DNA of 54,700 nt. Source: Jatrophihabitans sp. Lineage in GTDB: Bacteria; Actinomycetota; Actinomycetes; Mycobacteriales; Jatrophihabitantaceae. The position numbers and the translations under genes are program-made. Under the pieces are notes generated by a model. The model was not told where the DNA came from and did not search any database. It saw nothing but the letters and a program-made list of their open reading frames with translations. The DNA is taken from assembly GCA_036389035.1 (NCBI GenBank), contig DASVQQ010000021.1, positions 1 to 54,700 on the forward strand. The letters are read 5' to 3'. Within the stretch, counting starts at the first letter, position 1. Each line of letters begins with the position of its first letter. Below are positions 26,517 to 34,957 of this stretch, piece after piece.

Positions 26517-27404
26517 TCAGCTGTCGGAGCCGTTCCAGGTCAACTCGATCAGGTGCTGCGGCACGTGCACAGCCAGCCCCAGCCGGGTCCGCGCTTGAAT
26601 GACGTCCTCGCCTCGGGCGCCGGCGCGGCGCCGCAGTGACAGCTCGTTGACGTGCGGCAGCAGCAGCGTCACGGCCGCCTGGAAGTCGCCCAGCAGCATC
26701 GTGTTTCTCGCGATCATCCGGGTTCGGGACACCACGACGCCGGCGACGCCCAGCCGGGCCAGCAAGCCCTGCCGCACCATCTCCCAGTAGACCGCCGGAT
26801 GGGCGACGATGCCGTCGCAGGACCCACCCGTCTCCTCCACCTCGAAGGCCACCGCGGTGACCGCTTCGTCGAGGCTGCGCTCGCTGCTGCGCCGCCGCAT
26901 CCCGGGCAGGGCGAGCAGGCCGGGGACCTTGCCGTCCTCGGAGCCGCGCAGCAGCACCTGGTTCTCCATCGTGGCCGTCCTGACCAGCACCCGGCGGTCG
27001 ATGAAGGCGGTCAGCAGCGCGGCCCGGTCCAGGATCGTCGGAGGCAGCGACACCGACACGGTGAGGTCGCTGAGCTCGGCCTCCCGCAGCTCGGGCAGGA
27101 AGGTGGCCTCAGGCGTCGCGTCATAGGTCGTGCCCGAGTCCTCCCGCCGCTGCGCGGACGGCTCGTAGACATAGGCGGCCGGGCCGTCGGCGTCCACCGA
27201 GGCGGTGTTGAGCAGGTGCCGCACCGGGTATCGAGGGCGCGAGGCGAACAGCGGAAAGGCGCCCGGCAGATGGGCGTCGATGGCCACCGTGAGATCGCCG
27301 GACCCACCGGCCTGGGCAAGGGCGGCCACGAACTGCTGGCCCGGAGTGCCGCGGCTGTCCGCCGCATCGCCGGTGATGGTGGTGCTGGCGTCCGGCGTGG
27401 TCAT
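26517..27404 (-). CDS. Encapsulin-like HK97-fold shell protein
   Basis: A 295-aa protein with the signatures of the HK97 major capsid fold. It has an extended N-terminal arm to about 60, an E-loop-like strand region (AAYVYEPSAQRRED near 77-90), and a spine helix (LPPTILDRAALLTAFIDRRV near 120). MENQVLLRGSEDGKVPGLL follows near 146, then an A-domain helix and strand (DGIVAHPAVYWEMVRQ), LLGDFQAAVTLLL near 237 and RTRLGLAVHVPQHLIEL near 272. No portal, protease, terminase or tail gene is nearby, so a cellular nanocompartment is likelier than prophage. AGGAG precedes the ATG. The downstream SDR is a candidate cargo. Family call is from pattern, not alignment. Confidence 0.72.
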   Translation of the reverse strand: MTTPDASTTITGDAADSRGTPGQQFVAALAQAGGSGDLTVAIDAHLPGAFPLFASRPRYPVRHLLNTASVDADGPAAYVYEPSAQRREDSGTTYDATPEATFLPELREAELSDLTVSVSLPPTILDRAALLTAFIDRRVLVRTATMENQVLLRGSEDGKVPGLLALPGMRRRSSERSLDEAVTAVAFEVEETGGSCDGIVAHPAVYWEMVRQGLLARLGVAGVVVSRTRMIARNTMLLGDFQAAVTLLLPHVNELSLRRRAGARGEDVIQARTRLGLAVHVPQHLIELTWNGSDS

Positions 27405-27550
27405 GGCGCTCCTCTAGAAACGGTGCTTTGGCTGACCTAACGTAGCAATTACGCAGGTGGCGCCCCTTCGCGGCCCCGATCAGCCGCCGCGCCACCCTCG
27501 AACCATCCCAGGCCTCGAATGCGCTTGCCCGCTCGGTGAGAATGACCGGC

Positions 27551-28597
27551 ATGGCCGCCTACGCATCGATCCTGCCGCCCGCGCTGCGGCCTGGCGATAC
27601 CGTCGCCGTCGTCTCGCTGTCCTCCGGCGGGGCCGCGGCCTTGCCGCACCGCTACGCCACCGGTAAGCGGCAACTGGCCGAGACCTTCGGGTTGCGGGTG
27701 ATCGAGGCGCCGCACGCCACCCGGGACTCCGACTGGCTGCGCGACAACCCGCGAGCGCGGGCGGCGGACCTGCACTGGGCGCTGGAGAACCCCGAGGTGC
27801 ACGGCATCGTCTCGGCGATCGGCGGCTTCCACGCGCTCCGGATGCTCCCCTACCTGGATCTCGACCTGATCGCCGCGCATCCGAAGGTGTTCACCGGCTA
27901 TTCCGACACCACGATCAACCACCTGGCCTTCGGCAAGGCCGGCGTGGGCTCGTTCTACGGCATGGCGGTGCTCAGCACGGCGGCCGAGAACGGCGGGATC
28001 GCCGAGTTCAGCGCCGAGTCCTTCCGCGCGACGGTGATGTCAGGAGAACCGGTCGGTGACCTGGCCCCGGCGGCGGAATGGACCGAGGAGCTGCTGGACT
28101 GGTCCGACCCCGAGTTGCAGAGCAGGCGGCGGCGCTGGGTGCCCAACTACGGCTGGCTGTGGCTGCAGGGCAGCGAGCCGGTTCAGGGGCCCATCATGGG
28201 CGGCTGCCTGGAGGTGCTGGCGCAGGCGATGGGCACCGAGATCTGGCCCGCCCTGACCGACTTCGAGGGCGCGGTGCTGCACCTGGAGATCTCCAACGAG
28301 CGGCCGCCACAACTGCAGGTTCAGGTCTGGCTGCGCCAGTTCGCCGCGCTCGGCGTCCTGGAGCGGATCTCGGCCCTGCTGTTCTCCCGGCCCGAGGCGA
28401 TGTCGCTGCGCGAGACCCTGGCCCTCTACGACGCGATCCGCGACGAACTGGTGGTGGCTGGGCGTCCCGACCTGCCGTTCGTGGCCAACCTGGACTACGG
28501 CCACTCATCCCCGATGGGGGTGCTGCCGCTGGGACGGCAACTGCTGGTCGATCCGCGGCAGCGCCGGCTGAGCATCCTCGAGCCGGCGGTGCGCTGA
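27551..28597 (+). CDS. S66 peptidase (LD-carboxypeptidase / MccF-like)
   Basis: A serine peptidase of about 348 aa. The catalytic Ser is in the nucleophile elbow FTGYSDTT near 120, Glu in GGCLEVL near 218, and His near the C-terminus in DYGHSSP. S66 enzymes either trim murein tetrapeptides (LdcA) or detoxify peptide-nucleotide antibiotics (MccF). The GGCLE motif and length fit the MccF-like branch. ATGs at 27542 and 27551 and a GTG at 27536 are all possible starts; the one at 27551 best fits a GGTGAG site. It is divergent from the shell gene, 146 bp away. Confidence 0.87.
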   Translation: MAAYASILPPALRPGDTVAVVSLSSGGAAALPHRYATGKRQLAETFGLRVIEAPHATRDSDWLRDNPRARAADLHWALENPEVHGIVSAIGGFHALRMLPYLDLDLIAAHPKVFTGYSDTTINHLAFGKAGVGSFYGMAVLSTAAENGGIAEFSAESFRATVMSGEPVGDLAPAAEWTEELLDWSDPELQSRRRRWVPNYGWLWLQGSEPVQGPIMGGCLEVLAQAMGTEIWPALTDFEGAVLHLEISNERPPQLQVQVWLRQFAALGVLERISALLFSRPEAMSLRETLALYDAIRDELVVAGRPDLPFVANLDYGHSSPMGVLPLGRQLLVDPRQRRLSILEPAVR

Positions 28598-28657
28598 CAG
28601 CCCGTGCGCTGACAGCCCGTGCGCTGCCATCCGGTGCGCTGCCATCCGGTGCGCTGA
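28589..28657. repeat. 15-bp array starting at the peptidase stop
   Basis: GTGCGCTGACAGCCC occurs twice, then GTGCGCTGCCATCCG twice, then a partial GTGCGCTGA. The first unit contains the last codons and TGA of the peptidase gene, so the array grew from the gene's own 3' end. Confidence 0.95.
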
Positions 28658-28688
28658 CGGCGCTGAGCGTTCTTCCGGCGGCCGGCGT

Positions 28689-29204
28689 TCAGACGGCGAA
28701 GTCGCCGGCCTCGATCCGCAGCCGGCGCAGGGTGGTGAACAGGCCCTGCAGGTCCTCGAGCGTGAGTCCCTGCAGCCCGAACTGGTTCTTGTGCAGCTCG
28801 CGGGTGGCCGCGTCGGCGACCCGCCGGCCCTCATCGGTGAGGACCGCCAGGGTGCCCCGGCCGTCACGCGGGTTGGGCTCGCGGCGCACCATGCCCGAGG
28901 CCTCCAACCGGTCGATCAGGTTCGTCACGCTGGTCGCGTGCACCTGCAACCGCTCACCGATCTTGGACAGCGGCAGCGCGCCGGTGGAGGAGAAGGTCAG
29001 CAGCACCAGCGCCTCGTAGCGGGCGAAGGTCAGGCCGAAGGGCCGCAACGAGGCGTCCAGGCCGGCGATCAGGATCTGCTGGGCACGCATGATCGAGGTC
29101 ACCGCCCGCATCGCGGCGTACACCTGCTCGCCGGCTTCGGGGTAGTGCTTGGCCCACGAATCGCTGGCACGCTCGACCGGGTCGAAGGGCAGCGGTCCGG
29201 ACAT
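28689..29204 (-). CDS. MarR-family transcriptional regulator
   Basis: A 171-aa winged-helix regulator. The recognition region is LSKIGERLQVHATSVTNLID followed by the wing RREPNPRDGRG. The start is ATG 29204, not longer in-frame starts, because TAGGCT lies seven bases upstream and conservation begins here; there is no Shine-Dalgarno, so a leaderless mRNA is likely. It is divergent from the acyl-CoA dehydrogenase gene, with only 79 bp between the starts, and probably controls it. Confidence 0.9.
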   Translation of the reverse strand: MSGPLPFDPVERASDSWAKHYPEAGEQVYAAMRAVTSIMRAQQILIAGLDASLRPFGLTFARYEALVLLTFSSTGALPLSKIGERLQVHATSVTNLIDRLEASGMVRREPNPRDGRGTLAVLTDEGRRVADAATRELHKNQFGLQGLTLEDLQGLFTTLRRLRIEAGDFAV

Positions 29205-29283
29205 GTCCGACAGCCTAACGACTACCCCACACTCGCCTCGCAGCCCGAGGCGGCAAAGCACCCCGGGGACTATCGTGACGTCC
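29205..29283. promoter_or_regulatory. Divergent leaderless promoters
   Basis: TAGGCT (29217-29212, minus) is seven bases from the MarR ATG, and TATCGT (29271-29276, plus) is seven bases from the dehydrogenase ATG. Both fit the TAnnnT -10 spacing of actinobacterial leaderless transcripts. Confidence 0.6.
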
Positions 29284-30489
29284 ATGACGATCGCACCTCA
29301 GGCCGACTTCAACGCTCTGGACCGGTTGGACCTGCTCGACCTCGACGACACCCTGGACAGCGAGGATCGGCTGCTTCGCGACACCGTCCGCAGGTTCGCC
29401 ACCGAGCAGCTTCGTCCGCACATCGCCGAGTGGTTCGAGGCGGGCACCTTGCCGGCTCGAGACCTGGCGCTGGAGTTCGGCAAGCTCGGCGTGCTCGGCA
29501 TGCACCTGCAGGGTTACGAGTGCGCCGGCGCCAAGGCCAGTCAGTACGCGCTGGCCTGCACCGAGATCGAGGCGGTCGATTCGGGCCTGCGGTCCCTGGT
29601 CAGCGTGCAGGGCTCGCTGGCGATGTATGCCATCCACGCCTACGGCAGCGAGGAGCAGAAGCGTGAGTGGCTGCCCAGGATGGCCCGCGGCGAGGCGATC
29701 GGCTGCTTCGGCCTGACCGAGGCCGACGCCGGCTCGGACCCGTCGTCGATGCGCACCTACGCCCGCCGCTCCGGCCCGGGCGAGGACGCCGACTGGATCC
29801 TGCACGGCTCGAAGATGTGGATCACCAACGGCTCGATCTCCGAGGTCGCCGTGGTGTGGGCACGCACCGACGACGGCGTGCGGGGCTTCCTGGTCGAGAA
29901 GGGCACCCCTGGGTACACCAGCTCCGACGTGCATCACAAGATCTCGCTGCGCGCCTCGATCACCTCTGAGCTGAGCTTCGACGAGGTCCGGTTGCCGGCC
30001 AGTGCCCAGCTGCCCGAGGCCCGCGGGCTGCGCGCGCCGCTGGGGTGCCTGACCGAGGCGCGGTTCGGGATCATCAGCGGCGTGGTCGGCGCGGCCCGCG
30101 ACTCCCTGGCCAGCGCCCTGGACTACGCCAACAGCCGGGTCCAGTTCGGCCGGCCGATCTCGGGCTTCCAGCTGACCCAGCGCAAGCTGGCCGAGCTGGC
30201 GGTGACGGTGGCCAACATGCAGCTGGTGTCGCGCCGGCTGGGCGAACTCAAGGACGCCCACCAGCTCCAGCCACACCAGGTCAGCTTCGGCAAGTTCTCC
30301 AACGTTCGCTCAGCCTTGGAGGTCTGCCGGGAGGCTCGCAGCATCCTGGGTGGTTCGGGCATCACCACCGAGTACCCGGCGCTGCGGCACGCGGTGAACC
30401 TGGAGACGGTCTACACCTACGAGGGCACTCACGAGGTGCACACCCTGGTGCTCGGCGAGCGGCTCACCGGGTTCTCCGCCTACCGCTGA
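29284..30489 (+). CDS. Glutaryl-CoA dehydrogenase-like acyl-CoA dehydrogenase
   Basis: A 401-aa FAD enzyme. The Arg in EAVDSGLRSLVSVQ and the catalytic Glu in YTYEGTHEVH match glutaryl-CoA dehydrogenases, which oxidise and decarboxylate glutaryl-CoA to crotonyl-CoA. FAD-binding blocks are FGLTEADAGSDPS and KMWITNGS. Crotonyl-CoA is the Ccr substrate made by a gene 21 kb away, so a metabolic link is possible. Start ATG 29284 is leaderless (TATCGT seven bases before). A different short-chain acyl-CoA substrate cannot be excluded. Confidence 0.88.
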   Translation: MTIAPQADFNALDRLDLLDLDDTLDSEDRLLRDTVRRFATEQLRPHIAEWFEAGTLPARDLALEFGKLGVLGMHLQGYECAGAKASQYALACTEIEAVDSGLRSLVSVQGSLAMYAIHAYGSEEQKREWLPRMARGEAIGCFGLTEADAGSDPSSMRTYARRSGPGEDADWILHGSKMWITNGSISEVAVVWARTDDGVRGFLVEKGTPGYTSSDVHHKISLRASITSELSFDEVRLPASAQLPEARGLRAPLGCLTEARFGIISGVVGAARDSLASALDYANSRVQFGRPISGFQLTQRKLAELAVTVANMQLVSRRLGELKDAHQLQPHQVSFGKFSNVRSALEVCREARSILGGSGITTEYPALRHAVNLETVYTYEGTHEVHTLVLGERLTGFSAYR

Positions 30490-30611
30490 GCCCGCACGCG
30501 GAAAGTCTGCCGGCCGGCTCTGTGACAGCCGGATGTTGGTCCCTCGGCATCGGTCGTACGCGACCGATGTAGTCGCCACTCAGCGCTGATTCTGTTCCGG
30601 CGTAAGGCTGA

Positions 30612-30809
30612 TCTCCCCCGTCTCCGGATTGCGATGCCCTCGGCGTCGGTTATGCCAGTCACAACATCGACGTCCACTGCATGGTCTACAACGGCAGCAC
30701 CTACTGGCTCTACATCCGCGACCTGAGTACCGGCGTGAACGGCTGGTCCCGGCTCGACACGGTGAACTGGGACGAGTCGTCGGTCATCGGCGCCTGCCTG
30801 TACTCCTGA
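30612..30809 (+). pseudogene. C-terminal relic of a secreted SH3-like protein
   Basis: One frame reads GVGYASHNIDVHCMVYNGST and continues WLYIRDLSTGVNGWSRLD to a TGA at 30809. This is the pattern of small secreted SH3-like domains with paired cysteines. Two stops (30603, 30609) lie immediately upstream in frame and no start codon is present, so only the 3' part remains. Confidence 0.55.
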
Positions 30810-30831
30810 ACCGGCTCCATCGCTGAACATC

Positions 30832-30878
30832 GGCCGCGCAGCAGGGTGACGCCCGGCTTGTCGCCCTGCTGCGCGGCC
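30832..30878 (+). terminator. Strong hairpin
   Basis: GGCCGCGCAGCAGGG pairs with CCCTGCTGCGCGGCC over 15 bp, extended by wobble and GAC/GTC pairs around a 9-base loop. It follows the SH3-like relic. Confidence 0.85.
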
Positions 30879-30975
30879 AGCGATCAGGTGGGAAGCCGCG
30901 ACAGCGCTGAGCCCAGCTGAGTCGGTGAGCGGTTGGGCTGTGGATAACTCAGCGCACGGGTCGGGCCGATTTGCC

Positions 30976-31031
30976 TAGCGTGCTGCGGCATGGGGATGCG
31001 GGCCGGCCAGCGCGGTGGCTATGGCGATTAG
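30976..31031 (+). other. Possible leader peptide overlapping the toxin start
   Basis: TAGCGT (30976-30981) lies eight bases before an ATG that opens a 13-codon frame (MGMRAGQRGGYGD, 30990-31031). Its stop lies 10 bases past the toxin ATG at 31021, which has only a weak ribosome-binding site. Translation of the leader could set toxin expression. Confidence 0.3.
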
Positions 31032-32331
31032 CCGGTTCGAGCTGCCTGGTGAGGGTTTGCTGGCCGCGCAGGTCTGCTTGGATCAGCGGATGCCGGCCGG
31101 GGATCCGGTGGGCCTGCATTCCGCCGCGGCCCGGTCCGGCGCCTGGGCCGCTGAGCTGCGCCGGGTCGCCTCGGTGCTGCTGTCCAACGCCGACACCCCG
31201 CTATGGACCGGGCCGGCGCACCGGGCATTCGTCGAGCAGGTCCGCGCCAACGCGCCGTGCATGTCGGCCACCGCCGAACGCTATGAGCGCTACGCCAGCG
31301 CGCTACACGCCTACGCCGGCGCCCTGGACGAGACCGCGCCTCGGCTGCTGGCCGCCCGCAGCCAGCTGCGCCAGCGCTATGACGAGCTGATCCGGCAGCC
31401 GACCGACCCTGAGCAGGCGCCGGCCAGTTTCTGGGCCACTGCGCTGCCGGTCCGGCCGGTGGCGGACACGGCGGGCCTGCTGTTGATCGCCAGAGACTTC
31501 AAGGCCGGCTATGACCGATGGGCCGACGCCCTGGATCGCTGCGTCCGGGCGCTGTTCGAGGCCGACGAGGCCGACCCGACCCGGGACAAGCACGGCTTCT
31601 CCGCGCTTGGGCGGTCCCTGGCCGCAGTGGCCAAACGGCACCTCAGCCCGTACCAGCGGGCGCTGGCGCACCCGTCCCTGGCCAACATCTCCGACTGCCT
31701 GGGCACCCTGAATATCGACCTGACCGTGCTCGGCGTGGGCCTGCTGTTCATCTGCCCACCGGCCGGCATGGCGTGCCTGGCAGCGGCGACCGTTCTCGCC
31801 CTGACGCAGGTGGCCGTCGACGCCACCCGCCGGGCCCAGGGCGAGCAGGTCAGCAACACCCACCTGGGCCTGCAACTAGCCGCGGCGGTCCCGATCGGCG
31901 GCAGCGCCGTTCGCGGCTTGCGAGCCGCTGGCAACGTCACCCACCTGGTCCCCGGCGGCGGCCTGATGGCCCACGAAGGACTCGAGGGCGGCCACACCCT
32001 GGCCAAGCACGTCGGCAAAACAGAGGACTACCTACGCCACCGGCTAGCCACCGAACCCCAGCTCAAGGCTGCGTCCACCTTTTATGATCGCGAGATCGCA
32101 GAGAACACCATCGCACGGGTGCTGGATGCGCACGGTCCAAGGGTGAATCGTTGGCTAGAAGGTACGGGCAAAACCCATAGGCTCGTCGGCTCAATGCCGC
32201 AGCATGTCGGCGTTGTCATCACTCGAACAAGCACCGGACCCGTCGACGCTTCTGTGGTAAAGCTGGTTCTCAGACGAAGTTCAGCGATGCCGACGGGGTT
32301 TCGAATCCACACGGCTATGGTGATCGAATGA
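31021..32331 (+). CDS. Polymorphic toxin: WXG100-like N-terminus, RNase A-like C-terminus
   Basis: A protein of about 436 aa. The N-terminal 130 residues are helical with a WxG turn (LWTGPAHRAFVEQ), typical of type VII-secreted toxins. A hydrophobic segment near 235-275 (VLGVGLLFICPPAGMACLAA) precedes the toxin. The last 120 residues begin AHEGLEGGHTLAKHVGKTED and contain STFYDREIAE and VVLRRSSAMPTGFRIHT in close variant. This matches the bacterial RNase A-like toxin domain found at CdiA C-termini, so tRNA or other RNA cleavage in competitors is expected. GTG 31015 is an alternative start. It overlaps the immunity gene by ATGA. Confidence 0.85.
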   Translation: MAISRFELPGEGLLAAQVCLDQRMPAGDPVGLHSAAARSGAWAAELRRVASVLLSNADTPLWTGPAHRAFVEQVRANAPCMSATAERYERYASALHAYAGALDETAPRLLAARSQLRQRYDELIRQPTDPEQAPASFWATALPVRPVADTAGLLLIARDFKAGYDRWADALDRCVRALFEADEADPTRDKHGFSALGRSLAAVAKRHLSPYQRALAHPSLANISDCLGTLNIDLTVLGVGLLFICPPAGMACLAAATVLALTQVAVDATRRAQGEQVSNTHLGLQLAAAVPIGGSAVRGLRAAGNVTHLVPGGGLMAHEGLEGGHTLAKHVGKTEDYLRHRLATEPQLKAASTFYDREIAENTIARVLDAHGPRVNRWLEGTGKTHRLVGSMPQHVGVVITRTSTGPVDASVVKLVLRRSSAMPTGFRIHTAMVIE

Positions 32332-32636
32332 AGTTCGAAGCCTTGGAGCAATTTCTCGGCGGCTACCTGCACGAAGACTGGGCTGACGATTACCCGGATC
32401 TTTGGCACGCAGTCGACGACTTCACCGATGGCGAACCGCACTGGGCCCCCCGCTTTGGCACTGAGGTGCGCCAAGTGCTCGATCAATGCCACACCGAGCA
32501 AGAGATAGAGCAGTTATTGGACGAGCTCCACATCTCCTATTACCCGCCCGGTGATGGCTGGAAGAGTTACCGCGCCTGGTTGCTCGCCGTCGCAGCACAC
32601 GTGGAAAAGAACCTGCACAAATCACCGGCCGCCTAG
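32328..32636 (+). CDS. Immunity protein (CdiI-like)
   Basis: A 102-aa acidic protein starting MKFEALEQFLGGYLHEDWAD, with QEIEQLLDELHISYYPPG. This is the pattern of contact-dependent-inhibition immunity proteins paired with RNase A-like toxins. Its ATG overlaps the toxin stop, and codon use is less GC-biased than neighbouring genes, consistent with an exchanged toxin-immunity cassette. It should bind and neutralise the toxin domain in the cytoplasm. Confidence 0.83.
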   Translation: MKFEALEQFLGGYLHEDWADDYPDLWHAVDDFTDGEPHWAPRFGTEVRQVLDQCHTEQEIEQLLDELHISYYPPGDGWKSYRAWLLAVAAHVEKNLHKSPAA

Positions 32637-32708
32637 GACGGCGAAACAACTTCGTTCGCCCGATCAACCAGCCTCGCCCCGATCAAGCCGGCAGCACGAT
32701 CAAGCAGC

Positions 32709-34049
32709 TCAGTGCGGCTGCGCCTTGCGTGCCCCGCGCAGCACCCGGGCCACCATCGCCGGCTTCAGCAGCACGGCCGGATCGGTGATCAGGTGCTGCA
32801 CCGAGGTGAACGCCCGGCGCACTTGCGGGTCGACCATCGAGGCCAGCTGGACCCGCTTGGCGTAGGCGTTCTTCAGCCGGATGCCACGTGGGCGCTCTCC
32901 CCCGGTCTCGGGGTAGCTGAAGTCCCCGCCGGTCGCGAACTGCCACGGCGTCGCCACGATCTTGGCGGCCTGCTGGTAGTACCGGGTGGACAGCTCCTGA
33001 CCCAGCGCCGAACCCGAGCCGGAGCCTGCGGAATCGTCCAGCAGCCTGCCCAGCTCGACGGCTTCCAGCGCCGCGCAGGTCATGCCCTGGCCATAGATCG
33101 GGTTGAAGCTGCAGATCGAGTCACCGAGTGCCAGGTACCCGCCGGGCACCTCGGTCAGCTCCTCGAAGTAGCGCCGCCGACTGGACGGGTACTGCACCAC
33201 CGACAGCTCCGTCAGGGGCTCGCACCGCTCGACCAGCCGCGCGATGCCCGGATGCGGCAAGGCCCGGGCATGCTGCTCGAAGGCCGTCAGGTCGCGGGGG
33301 AAGTCGTCGTGCCAGCCGCCGAGCGAGATCAGCCACCGGTCATCCTCCACCGGCAGGGCCAGCCCGGCGCGCTTGTCCTGCGGAGGGCTCGGCAGCGAGA
33401 ACACCGCGGAGCCCTCGACCAGATCTCCCGGTGAGCGGCGATAGAACCGGGTCGCGTACCCGACCCCGACCTTGACCTCGCTGACCCTCGGCGCCGGGAA
33501 GCCCAGCGCGGCCAGCCAGTGGTTGGACCGGGCGCCGCGGCCGGTGCAATCGATGATCAGGTCGGTCTCGATCACCTCGTCGTCGTCCAGCCGGGCGCCG
33601 GTGACCCGGCCGTCGGCGCCCTGCAGGGCCGCCACCGACACCGCCTCGCGAAAGCTCACCCCGGGCAGCGCAGCCACCCGGCGGCGGATCGCCAGCTCCA
33701 GCAACGGCCGGCTGAAGGTCACCAGCCGCAGCTCGGAAGGCACCCGGGGCCAGATCGAGCCGAACCGGTAGAAGGACAGCTCGGTCCCCGGGTCGAAGCG
33801 CACCCCGCCGGCCTCGACCAGCTCATCCATCAGCCCGGGGAACAGCTCGCTCAACGCCCGCTGCCCCGAGACCAGCAGGACGTGGCCGTGCCCGCCCTGG
33901 GTCACCCCGCGCCGCGGCACGGCGGCGTCCGGCAGCTTGTCGCGATCGAGCACCAGCACCTGCTCGAACCGGTCGGCCAGCGTCTGGGCCGCGCACAGTC
34001 CGGCGATCCCGGCTCCGATCACCAGCGCTGACTTTCCGACTGTCTGCAT
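32709..34049 (-). CDS. FAD-dependent monooxygenase / terpene epoxidase candidate
   Basis: A 446-aa group A flavoprotein. The dinucleotide site VIGAGIAGLCAAQTL is at the N-terminus, and the second FAD motif LALGDSICSFNPIYGQGM is near 310. The family includes squalene epoxidase and UbiH-like hydroxylases. Beside the terpene operon it may epoxidise a prenyl chain before cyclisation, as in some bacterial diterpenoid pathways. TAGCAT lies six bases before the ATG, indicating a leaderless mRNA. It is divergent from the adenylyltransferase gene. Halogenase-like motifs are absent. Substrate is inference. Confidence 0.83.
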   Translation of the reverse strand: MQTVGKSALVIGAGIAGLCAAQTLADRFEQVLVLDRDKLPDAAVPRRGVTQGGHGHVLLVSGQRALSELFPGLMDELVEAGGVRFDPGTELSFYRFGSIWPRVPSELRLVTFSRPLLELAIRRRVAALPGVSFREAVSVAALQGADGRVTGARLDDDEVIETDLIIDCTGRGARSNHWLAALGFPAPRVSEVKVGVGYATRFYRRSPGDLVEGSAVFSLPSPPQDKRAGLALPVEDDRWLISLGGWHDDFPRDLTAFEQHARALPHPGIARLVERCEPLTELSVVQYPSSRRRYFEELTEVPGGYLALGDSICSFNPIYGQGMTCAALEAVELGRLLDDSAGSGSGSALGQELSTRYYQQAAKIVATPWQFATGGDFSYPETGGERPRGIRLKNAYAKRVQLASMVDPQVRRAFTSVQHLITDPAVLLKPAMVARVLRGARKAQPH

Positions 34050-34099
34050 CCGGACATGCTATGCATGCCGGGTCCACTACGAGGGAGAACTCGAGAAGA

Positions 34100-34957
34100 A
34101 TGACGCACCCGGTTCTGCTGCAGCGGATCCTGCGCTGGGCGCAGTCCGGTGAACGGGCCCGGGCGCTGATCCTGACCGGTTCGATGGCGCAGCCCGGCTC
34201 GCAGATCGACCCGCTGTCCGACCTCGACCTCGAGCTGGTCGTGCCCGATGTGGCGGCTCTGATGGCCAGCGGTCCCTGGTGGGCCGAGCTGGGCGAGGTG
34301 TGGGCCACCCAGGTGGTCGACGCCTTCGCCGCGGCCAGCACCCAGGCCTATCCGATGGTGGGGGTGATCTACGCCGGCGGGGCGATCGTCGACTTCACCG
34401 TGATCGACGCGGCGCGGTTCGCCGAGATGGTCACCACCCAGCAGCTGGACCGGGTCTACGCACCCGGCTACCGGGTGCTGTGGGACCCCGACGGGGTGAC
34501 CGCCGGGCTACCGGCCGCCGCGCCCGGGCAGCCCGCTCAGCAGCCGTTGACCCAGCTGGAGCTGCGGGCGGTCGCCGACGCGTTCTGGTTCGAGGCGCTG
34601 CGGGTGCCCAAATACCTGATCCGCGGCGAGCTGTGGGAGGCCAAGTCACGGGAATGGACGATGAAGCAGCACCTGCTGCTGTTGATCGAGTGGCACGCCG
34701 CGGTGCTCACCGGCCGCCCGCTGGACGAGTACCGCAAGGGCCGGCACCTGAGCCGGTGGGCCGATCCGAGGGTCTGGCAGGACGCCCACGAGGTGTTCGG
34801 CCGGTTCGACGCCGCCGACTCCTGGCGGGCTCTGACCGCCAGCGTGTCGCTGTTCAACCGGCTGGCCGGCGAGATTGCCGGCGCGGCCGGCCTGCGGTAT
34901 CCGGGCCCGGCCGACGAGGCGATCACCGAGCACCTGCTGAAGCTGGCCAACAGCTGA
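34100..34957 (+). CDS. Aminoglycoside 6-adenylyltransferase-like protein
   Basis: A 285-aa nucleotidyltransferase of the streptomycin 6-adenylyltransferase type. The site TGSMAQPGSQIDPLSDLDLE near 29-48 supplies the GS and DxD residues, followed by FTVIDAARFAEM and a helical C-terminal half. Start ATG 34100 has GAGAAG upstream; an ATG at 34061 is in frame but poorly placed. At the edge of a terpenoid-glycoside cluster it may confer self-resistance or modify the product, but housekeeping roles are not excluded. Confidence 0.85.
   Translation: MTHPVLLQRILRWAQSGERARALILTGSMAQPGSQIDPLSDLDLELVVPDVAALMASGPWWAELGEVWATQVVDAFAAASTQAYPMVGVIYAGGAIVDFTVIDAARFAEMVTTQQLDRVYAPGYRVLWDPDGVTAGLPAAAPGQPAQQPLTQLELRAVADAFWFEALRVPKYLIRGELWEAKSREWTMKQHLLLLIEWHAAVLTGRPLDEYRKGRHLSRWADPRVWQDAHEVFGRFDAADSWRALTASVSLFNRLAGEIAGAAGLRYPGPADEAITEHLLKLANS

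Noticed and set aside
26517..27404. HK97-fold gene as part of a prophage
   Set aside because: No terminase, portal, protease, tail, integrase or attachment sites are seen on either side.
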